This document shows positions 27,440-36,856 of a stretch of 64,000 nucleotides of DNA, in pieces. The DNA comes from Peptidiphaga gingivicola (lineage in GTDB: Bacteria; Actinomycetota; Actinomycetes; Actinomycetales; Actinomycetaceae). The notes below the pieces were generated by a model. That model worked only from the letters and a program-made list of their open reading frames with translations. It was not told where the DNA came from and made no database searches. Within the stretch, counting starts at the first letter, position 1, and each line of letters opens with the position of its first letter. The stretch lies in assembly GCF_001652275.1 (NCBI RefSeq), contig NZ_LVZK01000001.1, positions 496,001-560,000 on the forward strand, read 5' to 3'. Position numbers and translations under genes: made by a program.

Positions 27440-28333
27440 GTGGGACGTCACACATTGGGAGCGGACGGGCCGTTCACGCAACCCGACGCCGACGGCGTCG
27501 AGCAGCGGCCGGCCGCCCCATCTCCGTCGGGCGCTCCGGCATCCTCAGACGGGCTCGACTGGCTCCCCGGATGGGAGCGGGATTCTGGGGAAAGGGCCGA
27601 AGCCGCAGCGGTTGCCGCGCCTAAGGCTCGACGTCGCCCCAGCGTCTTCCAGATGCTTCTCGGTTTCATCGGCGAGCTGCTCATCACCGCAGGTGTGGTT
27701 ATCGGCCTGTTCATCGTCTGGCAGGTCTGGTGGACCGACATCATCGCCGGCCAGGAACAGGAAGAGAGAATCGCGCGCGTCAAGGACCAATGGGGCAGCC
27801 AGAACGAGACGAAGATCGGCAGGGCCCGCACCGATCCGCCGCCGGCGGTCGACCACGTCACCGGAATCGGCGACGTCGAAGGGATCATGTACATCCCCAA
27901 GTTCGGCAAAGACTACGAGCACTCCATAGAGTACGGGACGTCGCTCAGCAAGGTCCTCGACAAGGGCGCCTTCGGCCACTACAAGGACACCGCCTACGTG
28001 GGAGAGGTCGGCAACTATTCGTTGGCCGCCCACCGTCAGACTTACGGCGCGCCGATGCGCAACGTCGACAAGCTCAAGGCCGGCGACCCCATCATCGTGG
28101 GCACGAAAGACGCCTACTTCGTCTACTACGTCAACTCTTCGTACGTGGTTCCGCCCAGCGACGTCGACGTCGTGGCACCCGTTCCAAAACAACCTGAGAC
28201 AAAGCCCACTGAACGACTCATGACCATCACCACCTGCCATCCGCCTTTCGTCTCCGACAAGCGATGGATCATCCACGCGAAGTACGACCATTGGGTCGCG
28301 CGAAGCGACGGAATACCCGCGGAAATGAAGTAG
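27440..28333 (+). CDS. Class E sortase
   Basis: This membrane-bound transpeptidase has 297 residues. Class E sortases of high-GC Gram-positives attach LAXTG-type proteins to peptidoglycan. Catalytic residues are His198 (SLAAHRQTYG), Cys266 (TITTCHPPF) and Arg275 (SDKRWIIHAKY). One membrane helix (LLITAGVVIGLFIVWQVWW) follows a Pro/Ser-rich cytoplasmic region. The GTG at 27440 is preferred because AGGA lies 8 bases upstream; a TTG at 27434 is possible. The next two genes follow closely, forming an operon with pabA. No LAXTG substrate is seen in the window. Confidence 0.9.
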   Translation: MGRHTLGADGPFTQPDADGVEQRPAAPSPSGAPASSDGLDWLPGWERDSGERAEAAAVAAPKARRRPSVFQMLLGFIGELLITAGVVIGLFIVWQVWWTDIIAGQEQEERIARVKDQWGSQNETKIGRARTDPPPAVDHVTGIGDVEGIMYIPKFGKDYEHSIEYGTSLSKVLDKGAFGHYKDTAYVGEVGNYSLAAHRQTYGAPMRNVDKLKAGDPIIVGTKDAYFVYYVNSSYVVPPSDVDVVAPVPKQPETKPTERLMTITTCHPPFVSDKRWIIHAKYDHWVARSDGIPAEMK

Positions 28334-28346
28334 AGAGGAAACCGAC

Positions 28347-28502
28347 GTGTATTCATGGATCTGGCGCCACTTGCCCGGGCCCGCATGGCTGCGGTTCTTT
28401 GAGGCTCTCGCCCTCCTGTTCGCGGCGGTCGCGGTTCTGTTCACCTGGGTCTATCCCTGGGTCGCCGACACCTTCCCCGCCTTCGACAACACGGTGGGCT
28501 GA
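28347..28502 (+). CDS. Small single-pass membrane protein
   Basis: This 51-residue protein has one hydrophobic helix (residues 17-38, ALALLFAAVAVLFTWVY) flanked by Trp-rich segments. It starts with GTG at 28347, with AGAGGAAA upstream, and its TGA overlaps the pabA start by one base (TGATG). The slot between the sortase or Rv0012-like gene and trpG/pabA often holds such a protein. Function is unknown; the tight coupling argues that it is real. Confidence 0.7.
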   Translation: MYSWIWRHLPGPAWLRFFEALALLFAAVAVLFTWVYPWVADTFPAFDNTVG

Positions 28503-29137
28503 TGGCGAAGCTTCTGGTCATCGACAACTACGACAGCTTCGTCTACACGCTCGTCGACTATCTGCGTCTGCTGGGCGCGAGCGCCACGGTGGTCCGCAAC
28601 GACGTCGTGGATCTGGCTTCCGTCTCCTCCTACGACGGCGTGCTTGCCTCGCCCGGCCCGGGAACCCCGGCCAAGGCCGGGGCGACCGTCGCCGCCATCG
28701 AACAATGCGCCCAGACCAAGACCCCCATGCTGGGCGTGTGCCTCGGGCATCAGGCGCTGGCCGAAGTCTTCGGCGGGGTCGTCTCGCACGCGCCGACTCT
28801 GGTGCACGGGAAGACGTCCGTCATCCGCCACAACGGCAGAGGGCTCTTCGAGGGGCTTCCCTCGCCGCTTACGGTCGGAAGGTACCATTCGCTGGCGGCC
28901 GAGCCGGACACGGTCAGGGAGCTTGTCATCACCGCCCGCACCGACGACGGGATCGTCATGGGCGTCGAGCACGCCGAACTTCCCCTGTGGGGCGTGCAGT
29001 TCCACCCCGAATCGGTGCTGACCCAGGGCGGGCATCGGATGCTCGCCAACTGGCTGGCGGTGTGCGGCCAGCCTGAGGCCCTCGAAGCGGCGCGCGGAAA
29101 GGCGCCTCTTATACGGTTCGACGAGCAGGCCTCCTAG
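28502..29137 (+). CDS. pabA: Anthranilate/aminodeoxychorismate synthase component II (glutamine amidotransferase)
   Basis: This class I glutaminase of 211 residues supplies ammonia to a chorismate-using partner (TrpE or PabB). The catalytic triad is Cys80 (GVCLGHQAL), the His in QFHPES and the following Glu; the start MAKLLVIDNYDSFVYTLV is typical. In M. tuberculosis the gene at this location is called trpG/pabA. The partner subunit is not in this window. The gene overlaps the upstream small membrane gene by one base. Confidence 0.92.
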   Translation: MAKLLVIDNYDSFVYTLVDYLRLLGASATVVRNDVVDLASVSSYDGVLASPGPGTPAKAGATVAAIEQCAQTKTPMLGVCLGHQALAEVFGGVVSHAPTLVHGKTSVIRHNGRGLFEGLPSPLTVGRYHSLAAEPDTVRELVITARTDDGIVMGVEHAELPLWGVQFHPESVLTQGGHRMLANWLAVCGQPEALEAARGKAPLIRFDEQAS

Positions 29138-29228
29138 AGCCATTGAACTGGCCCGCGGAAGCCCTCCTAGTTTTCTAGCGAAAGCTTCTCGGCGCCGAAA
29201 TCGATGCGACGACGGCGCGCGCTTGAGC

Positions 29229-29273
29229 AATGAAGGCGGGGCCGAACCAAACTGGTTCGGCCCCGCCTTCATT
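29229..29273. terminator. Bidirectional hairpin terminator between pabA and pknB
   Basis: A perfect 21-bp inverted repeat (arms 29229-29249 and 29253-29273) lies between convergent genes. The AATG end on one arm and CATT on the other give weak A/T tracts in both directions. The remaining 146 bases before pknB hold nothing recognisable. Confidence 0.8.
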
Positions 29274-29419
29274 CACAGCCCGTGTGTTCCGACCGGACCC
29301 GCATTTCGGCCCGACCCGCGTGAGCCGGCCCGCCTTGCATCCAGCCCTGGCGCGAGTCGCTTTCGCAGCTCGCCTCTCTGGCCCCCGCGCCTCCCGACGG
29401 CAAGCGGCGCGGGCGTCCT

Positions 29420-31321
29420 TTAACCCGTTGGTGTAGGCGCGGGCGTCGGCACCTCAGTTGGGGGCGCCGTCGTCGGGTTGTTGTGAGTGGGACTCTCCGT
29501 CGGCACAGGTGTCGTCGGGTTGTTGCGAGTGGGACTCTCCGTCGGCTGTTGGATATTCGTCGTGTACTTCCCGACTTGAAGGGTGACGTTGCCTGCGCCG
29601 TCGACCTTTTTGCCGATGACCTTCCCGTCTTCGGCTTCTGAGTAGACCGGAACGTAGGTCACGTTGACCTTGTATCCTGCGTTCTCGAGCTTCTTCTGCG
29701 CATCCTCGGCCGAAAGATTCGAGACGTTGGGAACGTCGGAGTCGCTGCCGCCGGAGACCTTGATGTCCACAGCCGACCCCTCTTCGACGGACTCGCCCGC
29801 CTCGGGCGACGTCGAAACGACGGTGCCGCTCGTGGCCGAGTTGCCGCTCGAATTGGTGACTCTACCCACCTTCAGACCGGCTTTGTCAAGCTTCCTCTTC
29901 GCCTGGTCGAGGCTCACTCCGGTCACGTCGGGGACGGTGATTTCGGAGTTGCCGGAGGAGAAGTGGACGGTGACCTTCTGCCCCTTGCTCACCGTCGATC
30001 CGGGGGAAGGCGACGAGGTGACGAACTGGCCGGCTTTGACCGTGTCCGAGGCTTGGTCGCTGCCCTTGACGAAGACGAGCCCTTCGTCCTCGAGCGCCTT
30101 CCTGACCTGCTTTTCGGTCATGCCGGTGAGCTTGGGAACGGTGACCTTGTCGGTGCTGTCGGCGGACGCGCTGTTCGTCGGCTTCGGGTCGGGGCTGTCG
30201 CCCGAGAACAGCGCGTAGAGTCCGATGATGGCGGCCATGGCGAGAAGGACCCCGGCGATCCACATCATCTGACGGTTTCGCCTGCTGTTGTTCGTCCCGC
30301 CGGAGCCGACGGTCGGTTGAACGCCCGTTTGCGTCGGGGAGATGACGGGGGCCGACGTCGCGGTCCGCGGAAGCGCCGTCGTCGCCTGAGTGGCGGGTGT
30401 CGGCGGGTTCACCGGCATTGGCACGGTCTTCATGGCCGCCGTGACCGCGGGAGCGTTGACCCCTTCGCCGCGGGCAGCCGAGAGAAGGTCGCTCCTGAAC
30501 TCTGCGGCGCTCTGGTAGCGCTCATCGCGATTCTTGGCCAGGGACTTCATGACGACCCGGTCGATAGTATCCGGGATGTCGGGGAACATCTCCGACGCCG
30601 GCTTGGGCGCTTCAGAGACGTGCTGGTAAGCGACCGCCACCGCTGAGTCGCCGGTGAAGGGGGGCTTCCCGGTCAGAAGCTCGTAGAGAAGGCAGCCGGT
30701 CGAATAGAGGTCGGACCGGGCGTCGACGACCTCGCCGCGAGCCTGTTCGGGCGACAGGTACTGCGCGGTTCCCACAACCGAGTTCGTCTGGGTCATCGTG
30801 GCCGCGGAGTCGGCGATGGCTCGCGCGATGCCGAAATCCATGACCTTGACCTTGCCGTCCGGCGTGAGCATCACGTTGCCGGGCTTGATGTCCCTGTGAA
30901 TGATGCCTTCGTGGTGCGAGTACTCGAGTGCCGAAAGGACGCCCGTGACCACTTGCACCGCCTCTGCGATCGGAACGGGCTCCCCGGTCGTCAAAAGGGA
31001 GGCGACGGTGCGTCCCTTGACGTATTCCATGACGATGTAGGGCAGCGAGATCTCGTGCCCGGTGGCAGTTGTGACCGGGGATTCGCCGGTGTCGTAGACG
31101 GCCACGATCGACGGATGGTTGAGCGCGGCGGCGGATTGGGCCTCGCGCCTGAAGCGCGCAAGGAACAGGGGGTCCGCGGCCAGGTCCGTGCGCAGGATTT
31201 TGATGGCAACCGTTCGTGACAACCGGGTGTCGTAGCCCAGGTGGACCTGGGCCATGCCTCCGCGTCCGATGAGATCGCCGATCTCATAGCGGCTGCCCAA
31301 GATGCGGGGGATGTCAGTCAC
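29420..31321 (-). CDS. pknB: Serine/threonine protein kinase PknB with three PASTA domains
   Basis: This membrane kinase senses cell-wall fragments and controls division and wall synthesis. The kinase domain has the glycine loop GRGGMAQV, Lys41, catalytic HRDIKPGN (Asp144) and DFG at 162-164. After a linker comes one membrane helix (about residues 352-374), then three PASTA repeats and a Pro/Thr-rich tail containing a 14-residue repeat (42 bp, near 29470-29550). PknB of mycobacteria has four PASTA domains. It is the last gene of the fhaA-fhaB-pstP-rodA-pbpA-pknB operon; pknA is missing. Confidence 0.96.
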   Translation of the reverse strand: MTDIPRILGSRYEIGDLIGRGGMAQVHLGYDTRLSRTVAIKILRTDLAADPLFLARFRREAQSAAALNHPSIVAVYDTGESPVTTATGHEISLPYIVMEYVKGRTVASLLTTGEPVPIAEAVQVVTGVLSALEYSHHEGIIHRDIKPGNVMLTPDGKVKVMDFGIARAIADSAATMTQTNSVVGTAQYLSPEQARGEVVDARSDLYSTGCLLYELLTGKPPFTGDSAVAVAYQHVSEAPKPASEMFPDIPDTIDRVVMKSLAKNRDERYQSAAEFRSDLLSAARGEGVNAPAVTAAMKTVPMPVNPPTPATQATTALPRTATSAPVISPTQTGVQPTVGSGGTNNSRRNRQMMWIAGVLLAMAAIIGLYALFSGDSPDPKPTNSASADSTDKVTVPKLTGMTEKQVRKALEDEGLVFVKGSDQASDTVKAGQFVTSSPSPGSTVSKGQKVTVHFSSGNSEITVPDVTGVSLDQAKRKLDKAGLKVGRVTNSSGNSATSGTVVSTSPEAGESVEEGSAVDIKVSGGSDSDVPNVSNLSAEDAQKKLENAGYKVNVTYVPVYSEAEDGKVIGKKVDGAGNVTLQVGKYTTNIQQPTESPTRNNPTTPVPTESPTHNNPTTAPPTEVPTPAPTPTG

Positions 31322-31367
31322 GCCGTCACCTTTCTCTCGCAGTGATTGTGGATTGGGGACGCCGTCA

Positions 31368-32831
31368 TCATGAGGACCCCAAGTACGCTTGTATGACTTT
31401 CTTTGCGATGGGCGCGGCCACCGAGCCGCCGTCGCCGTTCCATCCGGCGTTGCCCGAGTTCTCGACCACCACGGCGACGGCGATCTTCGGATCGTCGGCG
31501 GGTGCGAAGCTCACGAACCACACGTGCGGCGGCGTCGAGGCGTTGATCTCCGCAGTGCCGGTCTTCCCGGCGACCTTCACGCCCGAGATCGCGGCTCTGT
31601 GGCCCGTTCCCGATTCGACGTCGGCGACCATCATCTCCTGTATGTGCTTCGCCGTCGTCTTCGACATTGCACGCCCGAATTCCTTCGGCTTGGTGGTCGA
31701 GATGACGTCGAGGTCCGATGTGAGGGTCTGCTTGACGATGTGCGGTTCCATGACGACGCCGTCGTTGGCGATCGCGGCGCCGATGAGGGCCATCTGCATC
31801 GGGGTGACCCGGATGTCTTGCTGGCCGATGCTGTCCATTGCCAGCGCAGATTTGCTGGAGGGCTCCGGGAACCGCGAGGAGCTGACTGTCTGCGGCGTCT
31901 CAAACGTCGTCCCAAAGCCGAACTTCTTGGCTTGTGCCAGCATCTTCTCCCCGCCTACGTTGACGCCTCCCATCGCGAAAGGAGTGTTGCACGACTGGAT
32001 GAAGGCCTGGCGCAGGGAGACGCGCCCGGATCCGTCCCCGCAGGAGAGCTCGCCGGGGTTGTCGATCTTGTGGGTCGTCCCGGGAGGGGTCCAGGTGTCG
32101 GGCGCGTCGACGATCGAGTCGGGCGTGAGGTCCGAGTTCTCGAGCATCGCGGTGGCCGTGAGCATCTTGAACGTCGAGCCGGGGGCGTACTGGTCGCCTC
32201 CGAGGGCGCGGTTGACGAGCGGGCGGGTTTTGTCCGTGCTCAGCTGGCTGTAAGCGGCCCTTGCGGCCTTTGAGTCGTGGGTCGCCAGCTGGTTGGGATC
32301 GTAGGAGGGCGTGGAAACCTGGGCGAGGATCGCGCCGGTCTTGGGATTGATGGCGACGACGGCGCCGCGCTGGTTTCCAAGGGCCTCGGTGGCGGCCTTT
32401 TGCGCCGCGGGGTTGAGTGTGAGGGAAACTGCGCCGCCCTTGCGGTGCGAGCCCGATATCATCTCCTGGATTCGCTGGGTGGTCAGTGCGGAGTCGGACC
32501 CGCCGAGCACTCCGTTTTCTGCCCGCTCGATTCCCGTCATCGAATTGTGGGCGGTTGAAAAGTAGCCCGTGATATGCGCGTAGGAGCTTCCCGCCTTGTA
32601 CTCGCGTTGATACTTGTACGGGTCGTCGACGGCAGTCGAGACCACGATGGATTCGCCGTCGACGATGATCGGGCCGCGTTCGGTTCCGTATTCTCGGTAG
32701 AGGGTCCGAGCGTTGCGCGCATCCGAATTTAGCTTCGGTGCCTGGACGTACTGCACGTAAGTGGCCATAGTCATGAGCGCCAAGAACATGGCGAAGACAA
32801 GGGAGGCCATTCTGCGGATTGGGCGATTCAC
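31368..32831 (-). CDS. pbpA: Class B penicillin-binding protein PbpA
   Basis: This peptidoglycan transpeptidase has 487 residues. One N-terminal membrane anchor (LVFAMFLALMTMATYV) precedes a PBP dimer domain and the penicillin-binding domain with Ser219-Thr-Phe-Lys222 (SxxK), Ser280-Cys-Asn282 (SxN) and Lys423-Thr-Gly (KTG). PbpA works with RodA in septal or lateral wall growth, and mycobacterial PbpA is regulated by PknB. The gene overlaps rodA by 4 bases (ATGA). Confidence 0.95.
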   Translation of the reverse strand: MNRPIRRMASLVFAMFLALMTMATYVQYVQAPKLNSDARNARTLYREYGTERGPIIVDGESIVVSTAVDDPYKYQREYKAGSSYAHITGYFSTAHNSMTGIERAENGVLGGSDSALTTQRIQEMISGSHRKGGAVSLTLNPAAQKAATEALGNQRGAVVAINPKTGAILAQVSTPSYDPNQLATHDSKAARAAYSQLSTDKTRPLVNRALGGDQYAPGSTFKMLTATAMLENSDLTPDSIVDAPDTWTPPGTTHKIDNPGELSCGDGSGRVSLRQAFIQSCNTPFAMGGVNVGGEKMLAQAKKFGFGTTFETPQTVSSSRFPEPSSKSALAMDSIGQQDIRVTPMQMALIGAAIANDGVVMEPHIVKQTLTSDLDVISTTKPKEFGRAMSKTTAKHIQEMMVADVESGTGHRAAISGVKVAGKTGTAEINASTPPHVWFVSFAPADDPKIAVAVVVENSGNAGWNGDGGSVAAPIAKKVIQAYLGSS

Positions 32832-34255
32832 AGTTTCACCACCTGCGTCTCAAGGGCGTCGTTCTTGTTCGAGGAGCTGTCTTTCTCCAGTTCGGGTATG
32901 GTCTTGAGGAAATCGTCCGAAGGCAGCGGGTCGGCGGTGGCCGGGCGCCTGGCCGAGTCGGATATGCGCAAAAGCAGGCCGATGATGATCCAATTCGTCA
33001 TAAGGGCCGAGCCTCCGTGTGCAAGGAAAGGCATCGCGAGTCCCGTGAGCGGGATGAGGCGAGTGACGCCTCCCACGACGACGAAGCACTGGATGGCCAC
33101 GGTGAAGGCGATTCCCGTCACCAGGAGCTTGCCAAAGCCGTCGCGGAGGACGACCGCCGTGCGCAGGCCGCGGACGACGATGATGAGGTAGATGCAAAGA
33201 AGCGCCAAAAGCCCGATCAAACCGATTTCCTCCGCGAAGGAGGCGATGATGAAGTCGGAGCTGGCCGCATAAACCTTGTTGGGGTAGCCCTGGCCCAGAC
33301 CGGTGCCGAACAATCCGCCCGAAGCCATGCCGAAGAGCCCCTGCACCAGCTGGAAGGATCCGTGGGCGGAGTCGTAGACGTCCGGGTCCAAGGCGTGCAG
33401 CCACACGGTGAAACGGGCCTGAACGTGGGAGACCTGGCTGACGATGACGGCGACGCCGAGGGCGGCGAGAAGGCCGCCGATGGCTATCCAGGAAACCCGC
33501 TCGGTCGCCACATACAGCATGCCAACGAACAAGCCGAAGAAAAGGATCGCGGTTCCGAAGTCCTTTTCCATCACGAGGACGGCCATGCACGCCGCCCAGG
33601 CTGCGAGTATCGGAATGAAATGGCGGGCTTTCGGCCAACGAATGCCCAAGAACTTCGGACCCGCCAACGAAAGGTTGTCCCGTTCGGTGACGAGGTATCC
33701 CGCGAAAAACACGGCAAAGCAGATCTTGGCCAGCTCCGCCGGCTGGAAGGACATTCCGATGTTGATCCAGATGCGCGCGCCGTTGATCGTCCGTCCGAGC
33801 CCGGGAACCATCGGCAGCAACAGGAGGACGATGCCCGCAATGAGGCTGGTCCACGTGAAGCGGCGCAAGGTGCGATGGTTGCGCAAAACGATGACCGTGC
33901 CCACCATGAGCGCTATGGCGACGAAGGACAGCAGGAGCTGATTCGAAGCGTGGTCGGTCTCCTCGGCGATGTCGACCCGGTAGATCATGGCGAGCCCCAG
34001 CCCGTTGAGGGCGAGGGCGGCAGGGAAGAAAACCGGATCCGCGTAGGGCGCAAAGCGCCGGACGGCGATGTGCGCGCCTGCGGTGGTCAGAACGGTGACG
34101 AGGAAGATCTGGGGGAAGGAGGGCGGGAGGCCCGACTCTCCGACGCCCAAATGGACGAGGCAGTACGCGGAAAGCCCTGAGAAGAGGGCCAAGCCCAAGA
34201 GGACCGCCTCGGGAAGGCGTCCGCTTCGCGGGGAGGTTTGGGTGACGACACTCAT
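32828..34255 (-). CDS. rodA: SEDS peptidoglycan glycosyltransferase RodA/FtsW
   Basis: This 475-residue multi-pass membrane protein of the FtsW/RodA/SpoVE family polymerises lipid II. Family-specific sequences include GAKVWINIG-like (here GARIWINIGMSFQPAELAKI) and SDFIIASFAEEIGLIG, which holds the conserved Glu, then GVTRLIPLTGLAMPFLAHGGSA. It pairs with the adjacent class B PBP. It overlaps both neighbours by 4 bases, so the operon is translationally coupled. Confidence 0.95.
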   Translation of the reverse strand: MSVVTQTSPRSGRLPEAVLLGLALFSGLSAYCLVHLGVGESGLPPSFPQIFLVTVLTTAGAHIAVRRFAPYADPVFFPAALALNGLGLAMIYRVDIAEETDHASNQLLLSFVAIALMVGTVIVLRNHRTLRRFTWTSLIAGIVLLLLPMVPGLGRTINGARIWINIGMSFQPAELAKICFAVFFAGYLVTERDNLSLAGPKFLGIRWPKARHFIPILAAWAACMAVLVMEKDFGTAILFFGLFVGMLYVATERVSWIAIGGLLAALGVAVIVSQVSHVQARFTVWLHALDPDVYDSAHGSFQLVQGLFGMASGGLFGTGLGQGYPNKVYAASSDFIIASFAEEIGLIGLLALLCIYLIIVVRGLRTAVVLRDGFGKLLVTGIAFTVAIQCFVVVGGVTRLIPLTGLAMPFLAHGGSALMTNWIIIGLLLRISDSARRPATADPLPSDDFLKTIPELEKDSSSNKNDALETQVVKL

Positions 34256-35643
34256 GGATTGGCCCCCGGCGTCGGATTGGAAGTTTGGCTGGGCTGGCCG
34301 GGTTGCGCGGGCTGGTTCGACTGACCCGGTTGAACCGGCTGGCCGGGTTGCCCGGGTTGTTCCTGCCCGGGCGCGGTGGGCGTGGGCGAAGTCGTGGAAG
34401 GACTTGGCGAGGGAGACGGGCTCGGGGTGCTGCGCTGGGCCCTGAGATTGGAAACCACGGCACGGGCCTCGCCCAGCGAGCTGCGAGTGATCGGCGACGA
34501 CAGCCGCTCGCGGGCCACCGACGGAAGCTGCGAGACGGGGATGTTCGTCCGCTCGTAGACCGAGGAGAACGAGATCGGGCCGATGGATTCGGGTATCCCC
34601 CGGTAGATCGTCACCTTGCCGCCGTCGACCGCGACGTAGTACTGCCCCTGGGTCCAGCGATAGGCCGCAAACAGGCCTCCGAACACGATGGCCAGAACGG
34701 CGAAGACGACGGCGAGCCTCGCGGCGGCGCGGGAACGAGGCGGCTCTTCGGGCACGGCCTCCGATTCGCTTTCCGCCGCGTTTTTGACGGCCCTCTTCGA
34801 GGTCAAGGCGGCGGCCTTGGCGGCTGCCGATGTGCCGCCGCGGGTCGGCTTGCGGTAGTCGACCGCGGCCGAGCCCACGACGATGGGATATTGGCTGCGG
34901 GGCACCTCGTGGGTGCTCTTGTCGTCGACGACTTCTGCAAGCACCACGGTGACGTTGTCCGGGGCTCCGCCCGCCAAGGCCAGCTCAATGAGGCGCTCGC
35001 CGGCGTGGACGATGTCCATGCCCGCCAGAGTCGACTCAATCGTGTCGTGGGCAACCACGCCGAACAGTCCGTCCGAGCAAAGCAGCCAGCGGTCGCCCGG
35101 AACGGCTTCTCGAATTGACTCGTCGATCTCGACGTCGCCGGGGGTGTCGCCGAGCGCTCGCATGATGACATTGCGCTTCGGGTGGTTCTCCGCCTCTTCG
35201 GGTGTGATCTGGCCGTGGTCGACGAGGAACTGGACGAGGGTGTGGTCATGCGTGACCTGGGTGAGAACGCCGTCGCGCAGGAGGTAAGCCCGAGAATCCC
35301 CGATGTGGACCATTCCGAGCTTGTTGCTGGAACGCAAGAGCGCAATGCATGTCGTACCCATCCCGCTGAGCTCGGGGTCGGCTTTGGCGCGGTCGACGAG
35401 GTCCGTGTGCGCCTCGTTGACGGCCGTGCGCAGAAGCGGAATGAGGTCGTCTGCGCCGTAGACGTCGTCGTCGAGCGAGGCAAGATGCCCCACGGCGACG
35501 GAAGAGGCGACGTCCCCGGCGGCGGCTCCGCCCATCCCGTCGGCCAAGACGAGCAGATTGGGCGAGGCGTATCCGGCGTCCTGATTGTTGGATCGAACCA
35601 GGCCGACGTCGGAGAACGCGGCGAATCGAAGTTGAATGCCCAT
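34252..35643 (-). CDS. pstP: PP2C-family Ser/Thr protein phosphatase PstP
   Basis: This phosphatase reverses PknB phosphorylation. The N-terminal catalytic domain (residues 1-235) has SDVGLVRSNNQDAGYA, LADGMGGAAAGDVAS (metal ligands) and GDSRAYLLRDG. A linker, one membrane helix (VVFAVLAIVFGGLFAAYRW) and an extracellular region with a Pro/Gln-rich tail follow (463 residues in all). The start at 35643 is set by a one-base overlap with the fhaB stop (TAATG) and begins at the domain edge (MGIQLRFAAFSD). Confidence 0.94.
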   Translation of the reverse strand: MGIQLRFAAFSDVGLVRSNNQDAGYASPNLLVLADGMGGAAAGDVASSVAVGHLASLDDDVYGADDLIPLLRTAVNEAHTDLVDRAKADPELSGMGTTCIALLRSSNKLGMVHIGDSRAYLLRDGVLTQVTHDHTLVQFLVDHGQITPEEAENHPKRNVIMRALGDTPGDVEIDESIREAVPGDRWLLCSDGLFGVVAHDTIESTLAGMDIVHAGERLIELALAGGAPDNVTVVLAEVVDDKSTHEVPRSQYPIVVGSAAVDYRKPTRGGTSAAAKAAALTSKRAVKNAAESESEAVPEEPPRSRAAARLAVVFAVLAIVFGGLFAAYRWTQGQYYVAVDGGKVTIYRGIPESIGPISFSSVYERTNIPVSQLPSVARERLSSPITRSSLGEARAVVSNLRAQRSTPSPSPSPSPSTTSPTPTAPGQEQPGQPGQPVQPGQSNQPAQPGQPSQTSNPTPGANP

Positions 35644-36164
35644 TAACGCAACTCCATGGTGGTGCGCCCGATGACGACGGGAACCCCCGGCCCCACAGGC
35701 GTAGGCGTGGTTATGCGGTTTCCTCCGATGTATGTGCCGTTGGTCGAATCGAGGTCTTCCACCCACCATTGGCCGCCTTCTTGGTAGAAGCGGGCGTGCC
35801 TGGAGGATGAGTAGGAATCGTCAAGCACGAGGGCGGAATCGGGTGAGCGTCCGACGATGATCTGAGAGGTTCCAAGCGGAAGCGACGTGCCGGTCAACGG
35901 CCCCGCGGTCACGGTGAGTGCGGAGACGGTTGCCGGGGCTTGCCTCGCGGGCGCCTGTTGAGGTTCGCGGCCTGACGACGCTTGTTTCTGCAGCTGCTGC
36001 GCGGCCTTCGAAGCCTTCGCGCGCCGCCCCTTGACGAGTGCGCGGCGATCGCGCACCTGGGTTCCGTAGACGTCGCGGCGCAGCGTGAAGACTACGGAGA
36101 AGACGAAGATCCACAGCAGGGCGAGGAAGCCCAGGCGAAGAAGTGTGAGGACTAGTGCGCTCAT
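35643..36164 (-). CDS. fhaB: FHA-domain membrane protein FhaB (FipA)
   Basis: This 173-residue protein has one N-terminal membrane helix (LGFLALLWIFVFSVVF), a basic linker and a C-terminal FHA domain that binds phosphothreonine: IIVGRSPDSALVLDDSYSSSRHARF, then VEDLDSTNGTYIGGNRI. In mycobacteria FhaB/FipA is phosphorylated by Ser/Thr kinases and interacts with FtsZ and FtsQ. It overlaps fhaA by 4 bases. Confidence 0.93.
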   Translation of the reverse strand: MSALVLTLLRLGFLALLWIFVFSVVFTLRRDVYGTQVRDRRALVKGRRAKASKAAQQLQKQASSGREPQQAPARQAPATVSALTVTAGPLTGTSLPLGTSQIIVGRSPDSALVLDDSYSSSRHARFYQEGGQWWVEDLDSTNGTYIGGNRITTPTPVGPGVPVVIGRTTMELR

Positions 36165-36856
36165 GCTGTTCCCGGTGAGTTCCAGAACATTATGTTTGTG
36201 CGTCCGATCGTGATCGTGTTGCCGTCCACAAGAGTGGCGGCCGTGATCTTGTGGCCCTCGACGAAGCTGCCGTTCGTGGAGCCGAGGTCAGTTGCGATGA
36301 CGCCGTTGGGCGTCGTCTTGAGTTCGAGATGACGGCGGGAGATCCCCGTGTCATCGACGGTGATGTCGCATTCGGACCCTCTTCCGATCACGGTGACCGC
36401 GCCGGTCAGGAGATAGCGGTCGGGGCCGATGGCGATGATCGGGTGGCCCGATTGGACCGACGACGTCGCCGGGGCGACCGCGCCTCGTTTGATCAGGGCC
36501 TCGACCTGAAGGCTGCCGGCTTTGAGGGCCTCGTCCGTGTCGAAGGCGATTCGAACCGGACCGAGGAGGGTGTAGTCCTGCTCTGTGGCGTAGGAGGTGA
36601 CCGCCAAGGTGATCTCTTCGATCAGGGCGTCCTCGCTCCACTGAGCCATCGTCTCCCGGTCTTTCGCCGAAAGCCGGATGACGAAGTCATTCGGGCTGAT
36701 GATGCGGTCGCGGCTCATCGTGGCAGAGTTCGTATCCATCGCCTTCTTGACTGCAGACGTGATCTCCACCGGTTTGAGCTCCGACTGGAAGGCGCGCGAG
36801 AAGACGGATGCCACCGCGCTCTCCACGCCCCTTTCGAACTTTTCGAATGCGCCCAC
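36161..36856 (-). CDS. fhaA: FhaA: DUF3662 plus FHA domain
   Basis: This cytoplasmic adaptor has 231 residues. The N-terminal DUF3662 domain (residues 1-125, MGAFEKFERGVESAVASVFS) is followed by an FHA domain (VIGRGSECDITVDDTGISRRHLEL, then DLGSTNGSFVEGHKI). Mycobacterial FhaA binds phosphorylated partners including the MviN pseudokinase, regulating lipid II flipping. It is the first gene of the operon; its promoter must lie in 36857-37000. The linker between the two domains is much shorter than in mycobacteria. Confidence 0.94.
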   Translation of the reverse strand: MGAFEKFERGVESAVASVFSRAFQSELKPVEITSAVKKAMDTNSATMSRDRIISPNDFVIRLSAKDRETMAQWSEDALIEEITLAVTSYATEQDYTLLGPVRIAFDTDEALKAGSLQVEALIKRGAVAPATSSVQSGHPIIAIGPDRYLLTGAVTVIGRGSECDITVDDTGISRRHLELKTTPNGVIATDLGSTNGSFVEGHKITAATLVDGNTITIGRTNIMFWNSPGTA

